The notes under the pieces were generated by a model. It made no database searches. It saw only the letters and a program-made list of their open reading frames with translations, and was not told the origin of the DNA. A stretch of 64,000 bases of DNA from Selenomonas sputigena (GTDB lineage: Bacteria > Bacillota > Negativicutes > Selenomonadales > Selenomonadaceae): positions 2,305,255-2,369,254 of the forward strand of contig NZ_CP110383.1 of assembly GCF_026015965.1 (NCBI RefSeq). Direction: 5' to 3'. The translations under genes and the position numbers were made by a program. Shown here in pieces: positions 25,836 to 35,017 of this stretch (its first letter is position 1; every line of letters starts with the position of its first letter).

Positions 25836-28800
25836 ATGGCGATGATGATCGATGCGAGGCCTTCCTTTCGCGGGGAAGCGAGAGTTTGGGAGAGTTTGGA
25901 GCGGCTGCTGCCGGATTCTGTTGTGGTTTACAATAACCGTGAGGTCAACGGGCGCGAGTTTGATTTTTGCTTGTTGATCGAGGGTGTCGGCATTTTGGTC
26001 ATCGAGGTCAAGGGGTGGCTGGCGGACAAGGTGCTTGTTGAAGGTGTTGATCGAATTCTCGTGGAGGGGCTTGATGCACCGCAGAGGTCACCGAAGAAGC
26101 AGGCGCGTGCCTATCGCTTTGCCCTGTTGAATAAAATCAGCGAGAAGTATAACAGCAGTCCCTGTGTGTTTGATATGGTCTGCTATCCGTTCATCAGCAA
26201 GGCGGAGTATCTTTCTGTGCGTTTGGATGTTGTTTCGGAAGAGACGCTTACGATTTTTAAGGAGGATTTGGAGAGCCGCGAGGCACTGCTTGAGAAAATC
26301 CATGGAGCGTATGATTCGCTGCGTCATGTTCCTCATGCGGAGTTTTCGGCGGAGTTTCTTCTGCGGCTGCGGCGGGATTGGGAACCGAATCTGCCGGAGG
26401 CTGTCCGACCGACGGAGGCGGCTGCTCAGCCATATTCGCTTCTTTCGATCCATCCGGGTGCGCTTAGGCGAGCTGAGGCGGAGCGAATCGTATCGGAGTA
26501 TTTCGCAGGAATCAAGCGCATTGTCTTTTTGGGCGACCGCACGTCGTATGAGCAGCTTGCCGCCGCTTTCGATGCGGGCTTCAAGCGGCGCAATATTGAG
26601 CCGAGTGCGAACGGCTTGCAGATCGGCTATGCGCATGGGCTTGTTGCAGGGGCGGATTCTTTTCGCACGTTCAACCTCGAGGTCTATTTCGTCGAGAATC
26701 TCATAGAGATTGCGGCGACGGATGTTGTGATTGAGGAGGGGGCGGCGGAGCGGGAGCTTTTAGAGAAGTTGTCGGCTGTTACGCTCTTCAATGCGCAGCA
26801 GTATCAGATCGAACATGCACCTGCAAATGCACATATCTTGGTTGAGGCGGGCGCGGGAACAGGAAAGACGTTTTCCATGGTTTCCCGCGTCGCTTTTTTG
26901 TGCGGCAAGAAGACGGCTGCTGTGACGAATCTCGCAGAAGAGATTGCGATGGTGACCTTCACCAACGACGCGGCGAACAATATGAAGGCGCGGCTGAAGC
27001 AGATGTTCGTCCATTCCTTCGTCTTGACGAAGCAGCCGCGCTTTTTGCGGCTGGTCGAGGAGGTGGATCGTGCTCATATTTCTACGATCCATCGCTTTGC
27101 CCTTGATATTTTGCGCGGGGAGGCGCTCTATACGGGACTGGGGACGAATTTCCGCATTGCATCGGATGCGTATTTGCGCGGGAAAATCTACGACGATTGT
27201 TTGAACGATTTTCTCGCAAGGATGGAAGAGGAAAATCCGAATTTTCTGCAGGAGATTCCCGTGCCGCTCTATGAGCTGAAGAAGAAGCTCATGAGCATGG
27301 CGGATCGCCTGTTGGCGAAAAGCGTTGACTTAAAGCGGCTCAAGCGGTCGCAAATGGGCGTCGTGGACGATCAGCCGATCCCGTATTTCAACGATTTGAT
27401 CGAAGAGGTCGTAGTCTTGGCGGAGGAAATCTATGGGCGGGAAATGCATGCCACCAATGCGCTGGATTTGACCGAATGTCTGATCCTCCTGCAGCAGGTG
27501 TTGGATGAGTGCCCGGAAAAGCTCCGCTCGCTCAAGAGCCGATATTTGTTCATCGATGAGTTTCAGGATACGGACGACGTTCAGATTCAGGTCTTCCGCA
27601 AGCTGCAAAATAAGGTGGACGCGGACTGCCACTTGTTCGTCGTGGGGGATTTGAAGCAGAGCATTTATCGCTTCCGCGGGGCGCGTCTCAGTGCCTTCAA
27701 GCAGCTGATGAGCGATGTGCGCATGGTCTGGGCATCATATTCGCTCACGCGCAATTATCGAAGCGACCGGCGGCTGTTGGAACGGCTTCATGAAGTCTTT
27801 TGCCGCATGGGCGAGCAGCAGTATCTTCCCTACCGCGAGGAGGCTGACCGCCTTTTCGGCAGTGTGGAGACGGGCATTGCCGAAGAGGATTTGTTTGGAT
27901 CGGTTCCGTGTCCGTCGAGGGCGGCGTTTTTCGATACGGTTATCGATGTTCTGCGTGCGCAGGAGGAGATCGCGGCCTCTCTCATGAAGGAGCGCGAGGA
28001 GCGGCGTCAGCAACCGCTTTCCAAGGCCGAGCGCACGATTGCCGTCCTGGTCAGAAGCAATTGGCAGGTAGAGAAGCTGACGGATGCGGCGAAGAAAAGG
28101 GGCGTCGAGCTTCACACGAAGTCTGGCGGCGAGCTCTATCAGCTGGAATCGACGCTGGACCTCTACAAGTTGCTGCTCGCTCTGGAAAACAGCGCGAATC
28201 CCGTTCATCTGGTCAACTTCATCGAGTCGAATTATACATGGCTGCGGCTCGATTATCAGAAGTATCGCGGCATGGAGTCTGCCGCCTGTCTTGCCGATTT
28301 GCGGCGCATTCTGGATGAGTTTTTTACGATTCACATGGAAAAGACGTGGCAAGAGGTTGTCAATGAGGCGCATGCACAGCCGATTCTTTTTGTCCTTCGT
28401 CACTTGTACGAAGCGCTGCAGCCATGGAAGAAGTACAGCTCGGAACAGGCCGAGCAAAGGTACTACATGGCGAACTACGAGTATCTGCTCGAACGCATTA
28501 TTCGATTTTCGCGTGCGGATGCGCTGACGCTCCATCAGATGACGGAGTACTTGAAGGTCTCGATCTTGACCGAGCAGAAGCAGCCGGCGCGCGACATCGA
28601 CTTTGATGACGAGGGGATTCAGCTCATCTGTACGACGGTGCACAAGGCGAAGGGGCTTGAGTATGGCACGGTCGTGCTGCCCTATACGGATGCGGACATG
28701 GGAGGCTTGAGCAAGGGCGGGCTTGATGCACATTATTCCGACGGCAAATTGGCGTATATTGTCTCGTTCGATAACGGGATCGAGGTTCGCAACTCTCACT

Positions 28801-28949
28801 ATGATGAGAACATGGAGACGCGCGAGCAAATTGCCGAGGAATCGCGCATCCTCTATGTCGCCTTGACGCGGGCGATTCGAAGCTGCGTGTGGATCTATCG
28901 TCCGAACCGCAATGCCGCTGTCACTTGGGGCTCGTTGCTGGAGGTATGA
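25836..28949 (+). CDS. NERD-domain UvrD/RecB-like superfamily 1 helicase
   Basis: The protein has 1037 residues. A NERD nuclease-like domain opens the protein (EFDFCLLIEGVGILVIEVKGW, with D43 and E57-x-K59 of the PD-(D/E)xK type). Walker A is AGAGTGKT (338-345), Walker B is DEFQDTD (from 574), then GDLKQSIYRFRGAR, and the C-terminal motifs are TVHKAKGLEYGTVVLP and YVALTRA. It is thus a UvrD-type helicase with a fused nuclease domain. The partner gene starts one base after its stop, as in AddA/AddB pairs, although this is not the housekeeping AddAB. Start: AGGAG precedes ATG 25836. It is the first gene of the phosphorothioation-linked array. Confidence 0.88.
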   Translation: MAMMIDARPSFRGEARVWESLERLLPDSVVVYNNREVNGREFDFCLLIEGVGILVIEVKGWLADKVLVEGVDRILVEGLDAPQRSPKKQARAYRFALLNKISEKYNSSPCVFDMVCYPFISKAEYLSVRLDVVSEETLTIFKEDLESREALLEKIHGAYDSLRHVPHAEFSAEFLLRLRRDWEPNLPEAVRPTEAAAQPYSLLSIHPGALRRAEAERIVSEYFAGIKRIVFLGDRTSYEQLAAAFDAGFKRRNIEPSANGLQIGYAHGLVAGADSFRTFNLEVYFVENLIEIAATDVVIEEGAAERELLEKLSAVTLFNAQQYQIEHAPANAHILVEAGAGTGKTFSMVSRVAFLCGKKTAAVTNLAEEIAMVTFTNDAANNMKARLKQMFVHSFVLTKQPRFLRLVEEVDRAHISTIHRFALDILRGEALYTGLGTNFRIASDAYLRGKIYDDCLNDFLARMEEENPNFLQEIPVPLYELKKKLMSMADRLLAKSVDLKRLKRSQMGVVDDQPIPYFNDLIEEVVVLAEEIYGREMHATNALDLTECLILLQQVLDECPEKLRSLKSRYLFIDEFQDTDDVQIQVFRKLQNKVDADCHLFVVGDLKQSIYRFRGARLSAFKQLMSDVRMVWASYSLTRNYRSDRRLLERLHEVFCRMGEQQYLPYREEADRLFGSVETGIAEEDLFGSVPCPSRAAFFDTVIDVLRAQEEIAASLMKEREERRQQPLSKAERTIAVLVRSNWQVEKLTDAAKKRGVELHTKSGGELYQLESTLDLYKLLLALENSANPVHLVNFIESNYTWLRLDYQKYRGMESAACLADLRRILDEFFTIHMEKTWQEVVNEAHAQPILFVLRHLYEALQPWKKYSSEQAEQRYYMANYEYLLERIIRFSRADALTLHQMTEYLKVSILTEQKQPARDIDFDDEGIQLICTTVHKAKGLEYGTVVLPYTDADMGGLSKGGLDAHYSDGKLAYIVSFDNGIEVRNSHYDENMETREQIAEESRILYVALTRAIRSCVWIYRPNRNAAVTWGSLLEV

Positions 28950-28950
28950 G

Positions 28951-31683
28951 ATGTCAATTGTCATATATACGTACAGCGATCCGTACAGATTGAAGGAAGA
29001 GCCGTATTGGGACGAGATCAAGGCGTGTCCCTACTTTTGTGCGGCGCAGACGCTGGTGAACGGGCTGAAATATCTGTATCGGGAAGATTTTGTCCAAGGG
29101 CGAGTGACCACGGTGAGGAATTTTCTTGAGGCGCTTTTCCCCTACTGGCAGAGCACGGCTTGTCGAATCAAGCAGCACGCCGCGATCGACCGTTGGATCG
29201 CCGAGTGCGCACTTCCCGCTGCAGGGGCGGAGGAACAGGAGCAGATGCGGGCGGCGCTCCTCGCAAATCGCGGCGAGGTGCTCGAAAGCATCCGCACGAT
29301 GGTGGAACTTGGCATCGACGCCGCAGAGCTTCGCGAGGAGGCGCTTACGCCGGCGCAGAAAATCGTCGTCGAACTTTTTCGGCTGTCGTCGACAGAACGC
29401 GGGCAGAGCTTCGCCTTTTCGAGTGATGTCGACGAGGCGGAAATGGACGAGGCGCTCTTGCACACGATGCAGGAGGCAGCCCACCAAACGCTTGACTGCA
29501 GCCGCATCGCGTTGGATCGTATCGTCATTCATGGCGTTCATCAATTTACGCCGATTATGCTGCGCGCGATTGAAGCGGCCGCAAAGCATAAGAAGGTCAT
29601 TCTGCTTTTCAACTATCAGCAGCAGTATCAAAATATTTATCAGACGTGGATTGATATTTATACGTCGTTCGACTGCCCGATGACGAACTTCGGCGGCGAA
29701 GCGTTTCGGCCGATCGGGCAAGATCCGATCAGCCGCGAAGGCAATCTTCTGGCAGACAAGATCGGGCGGCTGGTCGAGGGCGACGCCTCAGCTCCGGTGC
29801 AGACCGCGCCCTTTGAAATCCTTGAGTTTGACAATATGACGGAGTTCGCGGGCTACGCCGCCGATGTTTTTGAAAGCGCTGCACGCGTAAATCCTGCGAA
29901 TCCGCTGGCGATGATGCGCGAGCAGATTTATGCCGCCGACAGCTCTGTCAATGAGATCTTGAAGATCTATTTCCCCGAACAGTTCGGCGAGCGTCAGTTC
30001 CTCCACTATCCTCTGGGACGCTTCTTCGTCGCTATAGCGAATATGTGGGATATTGCGTCAAACAAGATGGTGGTTCGTGATGCGCGAGACGTCCGGGAAT
30101 GTCTTGATGCGGGAATCCTCAAAGAGGAGCATGCGGGACAGCTGTCGACGATCTGGGGCAGGATGTCCGCCTTGTTTGAAGGATGCGCTTCGATCGAAGA
30201 GATGCTTTCGCGTTTGCGTCGGCTGCGGAAGAATAAGCGATACATGACGGACGCGGAGAAAAAGGAATACGTGAGCCATCTCACATACTACAATGTCGCC
30301 CCTGATGAAATCGACCGGCTTGGAAAAGCGCTGGCGGAGTTGACGGAATTGGCGGCTTATTTCTATGAGGATTTTGAAAGGCAGCCGCATAATTTCAGCA
30401 GCTTCTATAAGAAGCTTAAGGCGTATTTGCAGCAGGATGTGCTCGATGCACATGTTTTGGACGAGGAGTTCAACGACATCCTCCGTCGCGTGCTTGTGCG
30501 TCTCGATGAGGTCGAGGACATTGAGGAGTCCGCTTCGTTTGCCTGTCTCAAGGCGACGATGTCGATCTACCTCGTGCAGGAAGCGAATCCCGCGCAAAGC
30601 GCACAGTGGATCGTGCGCAATTTCGAGCAGATCGACGGCGACATTTTGCGCAGTCTCAACGACAAGACGAACGGCGAGCCGACCATATATCACTTTGCTT
30701 GTCTGACGGATGAGGATCTCGCTGCGGCGGGGCGGGCGAAATTTCCGTGGCCGCTGACCGACTCCTTCTTTGAGGCGGCGCAGGATCCTGTCGATTGGAA
30801 GCATCAGGTCTATGTGAAGGCGCGCAGCGAGTATAAGAATTACAAACGGTATGCGCTGCTCTACGGGCTGGCGTTCAACCGTGCCGGGTTCAAGCTCAGC
30901 TACGTCAGGCGCGCGGGCGACAAGGAGCGTGAGCCGTACTACCTGCTGAAGATTCTCGGAGCGAAGAAACGCACCTTCGAGGACAGCCGCAGACATGCGT
31001 GGGTCGAGGACGTATCGGCGATTCAGACGATGGGCGTACCCTTGAAAAAGTACGACAAGTACGACAAGTACGATTACTTCCGTTACAGGATATGCAAATA
31101 TAAATTTTTGTTGGAGTCGATCATCGAGAGCACGACGGTATATAAGGAGCCGTTCCTGCTGTTGAAATATTTCGAGGTCATACTGGAAAACCAGGCGATG
31201 GAGAAACTGGCGGGTCTGGTGCGCAGTGAAACCGCCCTCGTCGAGTGTTTGCATGAAACGTTTGAGGAGCTTAGACCGTACTTCCCCTTTGTTTCCAATA
31301 TGAACCGCATGGACATTATGCGCAAGGTCAAGGGCCGCATGTCGAACGGCAAGGAGGCGAAGGTTTTTCCGCAGATCACAGCGAAGATGCGGCAATACAT
31401 GATGATTCGAGAATTGTTCATCCATAAGAAGCTGACCGATGGAAAAAATTCTCAAAATGATATTCTGCGCGGCAAGTTCGACGAGGTGTTCGACGATAAG
31501 ATCGCCGAGAGCTTGAACGAGGCCGCCCTGCAGAAGAAGTTTTGGAAAAGTCCCCATCTATGGTGCAGATACTGTGCCAATCAGGAGATTTGCACCGCCC
31601 ATGCGGAGGGATGGGGAAGTGAGGGAATCGCCTATGTTGCAGGAAAAGATGTATGTGAGATGCCCCGTAGATCCGGAAAGTGA
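28951..31683 (+). CDS. AddB/RecB-nuclease-like partner protein with C-terminal Cys cluster
   Basis: This 911-residue protein has the look of AddB: a helicase-like fold segment (VIHGVHQFTPIMLRAI followed by KKVILLFNYQ) and a C-terminal WCRYCANQEIC (C-x2-C-x5-C) as in iron-sulfur RecB-family nucleases, with a possible fourth Cys upstream (YRICKYKF). The nuclease motifs expected between them (G-x2-D, then D-Y-K) were not seen, so the nuclease may be inactive and only structural. No Walker A was found. A 9-nt in-frame repeat encodes KYDKYDKYD near 31048-31075. Start at 28951 follows GGAGGT. It probably works with the preceding helicase. Confidence 0.65.
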   Translation: MSIVIYTYSDPYRLKEEPYWDEIKACPYFCAAQTLVNGLKYLYREDFVQGRVTTVRNFLEALFPYWQSTACRIKQHAAIDRWIAECALPAAGAEEQEQMRAALLANRGEVLESIRTMVELGIDAAELREEALTPAQKIVVELFRLSSTERGQSFAFSSDVDEAEMDEALLHTMQEAAHQTLDCSRIALDRIVIHGVHQFTPIMLRAIEAAAKHKKVILLFNYQQQYQNIYQTWIDIYTSFDCPMTNFGGEAFRPIGQDPISREGNLLADKIGRLVEGDASAPVQTAPFEILEFDNMTEFAGYAADVFESAARVNPANPLAMMREQIYAADSSVNEILKIYFPEQFGERQFLHYPLGRFFVAIANMWDIASNKMVVRDARDVRECLDAGILKEEHAGQLSTIWGRMSALFEGCASIEEMLSRLRRLRKNKRYMTDAEKKEYVSHLTYYNVAPDEIDRLGKALAELTELAAYFYEDFERQPHNFSSFYKKLKAYLQQDVLDAHVLDEEFNDILRRVLVRLDEVEDIEESASFACLKATMSIYLVQEANPAQSAQWIVRNFEQIDGDILRSLNDKTNGEPTIYHFACLTDEDLAAAGRAKFPWPLTDSFFEAAQDPVDWKHQVYVKARSEYKNYKRYALLYGLAFNRAGFKLSYVRRAGDKEREPYYLLKILGAKKRTFEDSRRHAWVEDVSAIQTMGVPLKKYDKYDKYDYFRYRICKYKFLLESIIESTTVYKEPFLLLKYFEVILENQAMEKLAGLVRSETALVECLHETFEELRPYFPFVSNMNRMDIMRKVKGRMSNGKEAKVFPQITAKMRQYMMIRELFIHKKLTDGKNSQNDILRGKFDEVFDDKIAESLNEAALQKKFWKSPHLWCRYCANQEICTAHAEGWGSEGIAYVAGKDVCEMPRRSGK

Positions 31684-34600
31684 AACGGATCCGCGTGTAT
31701 TCGTGTGCGGTCAGATCACGAAGGTGGATGATTTCAAACATACGGTTACGGTGAAAATTCATGATCCGTTCGGCTGGTCTCTGTTCTTTGAAAACGTGTC
31801 CAAGGGATTGATCGAGTTCCCGTTGGATTCGGTGGAGCATTGCGGATTGTTTATCGGCTCGGAAGTCGTATACAAGAGGAAGGTCTGCACGATTCTTTCG
31901 GGACAGAAACTCGACGACGGCTTTTATGCGTACTATGTGCAGACGGAAGCGGATAAGGAAGTGCTTCGCGTGTCGGAAAAGGACATCGTCGTTCCGTTTA
32001 CGCATGGCAAGGTGAATCCGGTGAGCCAGCTCTCGCGCTATGAATTTCAAAATCCCTGTTGGTTCTTTGGTCATGCCGTAGTTTCGCGCAGCATGAATGT
32101 TTTGGACAATTCCATCTGCGGCTTCAAGGAGCTGGCGGGGGCGAAGATCTATCTTTTGCCGCATCAGGTCAATACGATCATGCGCTGCCTGCAGGAGCGC
32201 CCGTGCAGGTATATGCTCGCCGATGAAGTCGGCATGGGTAAGACGATCGAAGCGCTTTCCGTCTTGAAAATCTATATGAAGGATTCCGCTAAAAAGAACG
32301 TTTTGCTCCTCGTTCCGGATCCGTTGAAGGAACAATGGAAGACGGAAATGCTGCTGAAGTTCAATATCGGTGTGGGTCTTGGCAAAGATGACAACCGTGT
32401 GGTTTTGCAGTCTTTCTCGGAGCTAAAGGAGACGGATGCCGATGCGGCGTGGGATTTCGTCGTCGTAGATGAAGTGCATCGCTGTCTTTCCGACAAGCGC
32501 CTTGCATGGCTGCTTCATGGAATCAGCCGTGCAGCGGAAAATATCTTGCTTCTGAGCGCGACTCCCGTGCAGCAGCGCGAGGAAGAGTATCTCGACTTGC
32601 TGCGTCTTCTGCTGCCAAGCAAATACGATGCGTGCGATTTGGAGCACTTTCGTGCTCTCGTGGGCAAGCAGGGGAAGATCATTCAAAAGACGGCCTTGCT
32701 TTTGGATGATCTGGGCGACTATGAGGACGAGGTTCGGGTGGCGGAAGATGACGGAGAGGATCCACATGCGCTTGAAGATTGCGAGGAGCTGTTCGAGGAA
32801 ATTTTCGCGGATTTGGAGGCGATTTGCGATGAATTGGGGGACGATAAGCTTTCTCTTCTGCTGAAAAGGGTGGATTTTTCCGCAGAAGATCTCGGCGTCT
32901 ATGCGATGAAGGTCGTCATCTCCTATATTTGCGGCAACTACCAGGTCGAGAGCAACGTCATTCGCAGCCGCCGAAAAATCCTCGAGGAGAGCGACGACGG
33001 TACGCGCCTCTTGCCCACGCGCGAATTGCAGGAAGTTTCCTATGCGCTCGACAAGGATCGGAACACCTACGAGGCGATTTGTTATGGGCTCATCACCGAA
33101 TGGATGACGGAGCAGGCGGCAGACCTCGACATCGAGGGCGTACTTCGCCCGCTTTTGAGCGCGTTCTTCAGCTCGTCGTGGGCGTTTCGCGCAGAGCTTG
33201 AGCGCCTGGAAACGTGTGGGATTGAACCGGATGGCCGCTTGATGGAACATGCGGCGCAATGGGTAAAGGAGGAGGAGCATATTCTGGCGAATCTGCCGGC
33301 GATTCTCGACGATCCGCAGGCGTATGAAGAGGATTGCTGCACGCGCATGGCGTCGGTCATGAATCTTCTCTATGACGAGCTTTACGATCAAAAAATCGTT
33401 CTTTTCACCGATGAGCCAGCGACTTTTGCTGCCTATCAAAAGGCGTTGTCCTCTGTGTTTCCAGCAGAAGAGATCAGCTTCTTCGGGAAAGGGATGGCCG
33501 CAGAAGAGATCGAGCTGAACGCCTATCGCTTTCAGAATGAAGCCGCGTGCCGCATGATGCTTTGTGATTCCACCGGCGGCGAGGGGCGAAATTTCCAATG
33601 TGCAGATTACCTCCTTCATATCGATCTTCCGTGGGATGTCAGCCGCATCGAGCAGCGCATCGGGCGTCTGGATCGTTTGGAGCGTGACTCGGCAAGGTCT
33701 GTCGTCACGTCCGTCGTCGTTCATACGGAAGAGTCGTTCGAGGCGGCGCTGTTTGATTTTTGGAGCAAGGGACTGAAGGTTTTCACGCAGTCTTTGAGCG
33801 GCATGGAAATCATCATGAAGGACATCAACGAGGAGATTGTCTCTGCGGTTCGGAAGGATTTTGCCTACGGTCTTTTTTCTGCCGTACCGAAGATCATTGC
33901 ATCGGCGGAGCGTATGCGGGAAGCCGTGCGCAAGGAACAGAATTATGATGCTGCCGGCTTCCTGTTTCGCCCGATGTATAACGAATTGCGGCGCTTGATC
34001 GATTATTATGCGCAGAATGAAAATGAGCTTTTCGCCGTGACCATGACGAAGTGGGCGAGTCTGGCAGGCTTTCACGGTTTCGGCGGCGAAGACGGCGTCC
34101 TCACCTATCGGGCGGAGTCGTTTTCGCCCAAATCGGCGATGAATTCGCAGCTGATTCCGCCGCGATGGAATGAATACCTGTCCTCGGAGCAGAACCGCTT
34201 CCTCCAAAGCGTTCAGACAGCGTATGAAAAGAGTCGGGAAATTCGTTCAGAGAGGCGAGCCATTCGCGGGACGTTCAGTCGAAAGCAGGCGATCGAGAAC
34301 GACTATCTGCACTTCTTCGCTCCCGGCGATGAAATTTTTGACTGCATCGTAAAGAATGCCGTGCATTCCTGCAAGGGGCGCGCCGCCGCTTTTGCTGTGT
34401 ATGCCGATCTGCATTGGACGGGATTGGTTTTCACTTGGTCGATGGCGCCCAATGAAGCGCATCTTCTCGCACATGGACTGTCGCCGTATGCGCTGGGGGC
34501 TTATCGAAATTACTTGATGTCGGAACAGGTTGTCGTATCCGTCGACTTGGAAAATCCCGATGATCTTGCCGAAGGCGATGTCGTCCGGGAATACATGCGC

Positions 34601-35017
34601 ATCATTCGCGCGGGATGGAACAAGAAGGAGACGATCCACCTCGGCCAGAGAGGGGGCGGCTGTGGCTATCTCAAGGAGGAAATTGCCGACAAGGCGAATA
34701 TTGCCTGGTTCAAGCGCAAGTATCCTGAGGAGCGATGGCGGAAAATTGTCTGGCATGGATATAAAGCGGCCTATGAGAAAGCGTTGTATCAGTTCAAGCG
34801 CAGATCCAACCTGCGAGGGGTGCGCGAAGAAATGGAGCGCGCGTTGTCCGCCAGGGCGGCGGAACGCGCCTTTTACGGTGCGGATGATGCGGCGATGGAG
34901 GCCTTGAAAAAGGAGCAGGAGATCTTGTGGGAGGCCATGAGCAAACCGCGGATTATCCTTGAGTCTGCGGCTTTTGTTTGGATGGTGAAGAAAAGCGATG
35001 GAGAAGGCGAAGCTTAA
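31634..35017 (+). CDS. SNF2-type DEAD/DEAH helicase, DpdE-like
   Basis: The protein has 1127 residues. The N-terminal 170 residues are a helicase-specific domain; then come YLLPHQ, Walker A DEVGMGKT (197-204), VVDEVH (279-282) and LLLSATPVQQREEEYLDLLRLL. The second helicase lobe ends with STGGEGRNFQCADYLLHIDLP and RIGRLDRLER, as in SNF2/RapA-type translocases. Size, type and position before a RecQ-like gene resemble DpdE of 7-deazaguanine modification clusters. It overlaps the previous gene by 50 nt; ATG 31634 is preferred, and ATG 31649 is an alternative with AGGA upstream. It is likely a DNA translocase of the effector module. Confidence 0.75.
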   Translation: MLQEKMYVRCPVDPESETDPRVFVCGQITKVDDFKHTVTVKIHDPFGWSLFFENVSKGLIEFPLDSVEHCGLFIGSEVVYKRKVCTILSGQKLDDGFYAYYVQTEADKEVLRVSEKDIVVPFTHGKVNPVSQLSRYEFQNPCWFFGHAVVSRSMNVLDNSICGFKELAGAKIYLLPHQVNTIMRCLQERPCRYMLADEVGMGKTIEALSVLKIYMKDSAKKNVLLLVPDPLKEQWKTEMLLKFNIGVGLGKDDNRVVLQSFSELKETDADAAWDFVVVDEVHRCLSDKRLAWLLHGISRAAENILLLSATPVQQREEEYLDLLRLLLPSKYDACDLEHFRALVGKQGKIIQKTALLLDDLGDYEDEVRVAEDDGEDPHALEDCEELFEEIFADLEAICDELGDDKLSLLLKRVDFSAEDLGVYAMKVVISYICGNYQVESNVIRSRRKILEESDDGTRLLPTRELQEVSYALDKDRNTYEAICYGLITEWMTEQAADLDIEGVLRPLLSAFFSSSWAFRAELERLETCGIEPDGRLMEHAAQWVKEEEHILANLPAILDDPQAYEEDCCTRMASVMNLLYDELYDQKIVLFTDEPATFAAYQKALSSVFPAEEISFFGKGMAAEEIELNAYRFQNEAACRMMLCDSTGGEGRNFQCADYLLHIDLPWDVSRIEQRIGRLDRLERDSARSVVTSVVVHTEESFEAALFDFWSKGLKVFTQSLSGMEIIMKDINEEIVSAVRKDFAYGLFSAVPKIIASAERMREAVRKEQNYDAAGFLFRPMYNELRRLIDYYAQNENELFAVTMTKWASLAGFHGFGGEDGVLTYRAESFSPKSAMNSQLIPPRWNEYLSSEQNRFLQSVQTAYEKSREIRSERRAIRGTFSRKQAIENDYLHFFAPGDEIFDCIVKNAVHSCKGRAAAFAVYADLHWTGLVFTWSMAPNEAHLLAHGLSPYALGAYRNYLMSEQVVVSVDLENPDDLAEGDVVREYMRIIRAGWNKKETIHLGQRGGGCGYLKEEIADKANIAWFKRKYPEERWRKIVWHGYKAAYEKALYQFKRRSNLRGVREEMERALSARAAERAFYGADDAAMEALKKEQEILWEAMSKPRIILESAAFVWMVKKSDGEGEA

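Noticed and set aside
27735-29021. 428-codon - strand open frame
   Set aside because: Antisense to the UvrD helicase gene, which has all its motifs; codon bias of GC-rich genes opens the opposite frame.
25836-31683. Housekeeping addA-addB
   Set aside because: The NERD domain is N-terminal, the usual AddA C-terminal nuclease is missing and the AddB-like protein lacks a Walker A; the context is a defence array.
32423-34207. 594-codon - strand open frame
   Set aside because: Antisense shadow of the SNF2-type helicase gene; no motif of its own.
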